DNA from: Thermoplasmata archaeon
GTDB lineage: Archaea; Thermoplasmatota; Thermoplasmata; Lutacidiplasmatales; UBA184
DNA length: 32,288 nucleotides
Direction: 5' to 3'
Assembly (NCBI GenBank): GCA_030041075.1
Contig: JASHOP010000090.1
Span: 1 to 32,288, forward strand
Shown here: positions 32,018 through 32,288 of the stretch, one piece after another
Position numbering within the stretch: position 1 is the first letter of the stretch
How the letters are laid out: each line of letters opens with the position of its first letter
The notes under the pieces: generated by a model
Databases searched by the model: none
What the model was told of the DNA's origin: nothing
The model's input: the letters and a program-made list of their open reading frames with translations, nothing else
Position numbers and translations under genes: made by a program

Positions 32018-32288
32018 CTACCCGCTCCCGGAGCCGGGGATCGAGGCCCGGGGCCGTTCCCAGGCCTCCGGCCCGTCGACGACGTGCCGGACCTGGGGGA
32101 ACCCCAGCTGCTCGAGCACGCTCGCGGCGATGCCGGCCCGCCAGCCGGATTGGCAGTGGACGTACAGCGGGAGCGACGGGTCGAGGCGCGACCGAGCCTG
32201 CTCGGGGAGGTCCGGAAGAGGGATGTTCACCGCGCCGGGGAGGAGGTCGAGGGCCGCCTCGCTCGACTCGCGGACGTCGAGGAGCGTG
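32018..32288 (-). CDS. Rhodanese-domain protein, 5' end cut by window edge
   Basis: The frame is open to the right edge and the visible 89 codons read as the C-terminal part of a rhodanese (sulfurtransferase) domain: LLDVRESSEAALDLLPGAVN, then IPLPDL and the active-site loop YVHCQSGWRAG with the catalytic Cys followed by the Gly-x-Arg positions. A GTG at 32230 would begin inside the domain, so the real start lies upstream beyond the window. The protein may be a single rhodanese or the tail of a metallo-beta-lactamase/rhodanese fusion. It is transcribed towards the LLM oxidoreductase gene, 4 bp away. Confidence 0.88.
   Translation of the reverse strand, partial: TLLDVRESSEAALDLLPGAVNIPLPDLPEQARSRLDPSLPLYVHCQSGWRAGIAASVLEQLGFPQVRHVVDGPEAWERPRASIPGSGSG

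Noticed and set aside
1-32288. CRISPR arrays, insertion sequences, integrases, att sites, toxin-antitoxin or defence genes
   Set aside because: No spaced direct repeats, transposase motifs or such genes were seen; gene content and composition look uniform and chromosomal.

Overview
The window (about 70% GC by eye, almost every codon ending in G or C) looks like a chromosomal segment of a high-GC archaeon, most likely a Thermoplasmatota relative, though the exact order cannot be named from this piece. Archaeal signs are the primase large subunit PriL, exosome subunit Csl4, SRP54, Pth2, an archaeal-type PheST pair, archaeal ribosomal protein S2 next to enolase, a CDP-alcohol phosphatidyltransferase of the archaeal lipid type, a tRNA-Leu with a small intron and no encoded CCA, and AT-rich TATA-like boxes 25-50 nt ahead of many starts. 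Two secreted S53 (sedolisin/kumamolisin) peptidases fit an acidophilic or peptide-consuming lifestyle (inference). No mobile element, CRISPR array, rRNA or phage gene was seen.

Layout. 1-1523 (minus): an S53 peptidase cut by the left edge. 1637-4131 (plus): an M50 site-2-type protease overlapping priL. 4064-10827 (minus): reading leftwards from 10827, rpe and DNA ligase, then a PRC-barrel protein, intron-containing tRNA-Leu(UAA), a METTL5-like methyltransferase, csl4, a glyA-like gene, an AK6-like kinase and a CDP-alcohol phosphatidyltransferase. Most neighbours in this block overlap or are a few bases apart. 10882-12636 (minus): an orphan oligopeptide-type ABC ATPase and a small two-helix membrane protein. 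12808-15065 (minus): srp54, a DUF1616-like membrane protein and pth2, a protein-targeting and translation cluster. 15229-16704 (plus), divergent from srp54: a GltD-like flavoprotein.

16767-19151 (plus): a complete S53 peptidase with signal peptide and C-terminal membrane anchor. 19174-26377 (plus): pheS, pheT, the large subunit of methylmalonyl-CoA mutase, methylmalonyl-CoA epimerase, enolase and rpsB, with a 4-bp overlap between epimerase and enolase. 26430-27704: a TrmB-type regulator with a cysteine-rich C-terminus. 27966-29502: a small membrane protein and a GT4 glycosyltransferase. 29581-30561 (minus): GDP-mannose 4,6-dehydratase. 30868-32288 (minus): an LLM-class flavin oxidoreductase and a rhodanese cut by the right edge.

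Most genes are ordinary information-processing and central-metabolism genes. The items most worth a second look are the tRNA intron and its position inside a protein operon, a perfect 13-bp-arm palindrome inside pheT, palindromes overlapping three TATA boxes or starts, the four-cysteine tail of the TrmB protein, a SHMT-like enzyme with a changed N-terminal active-site loop, and a recurrent TATA-to-start spacing that predicts leaderless mRNAs. I did not find a clearly new multi-gene system.
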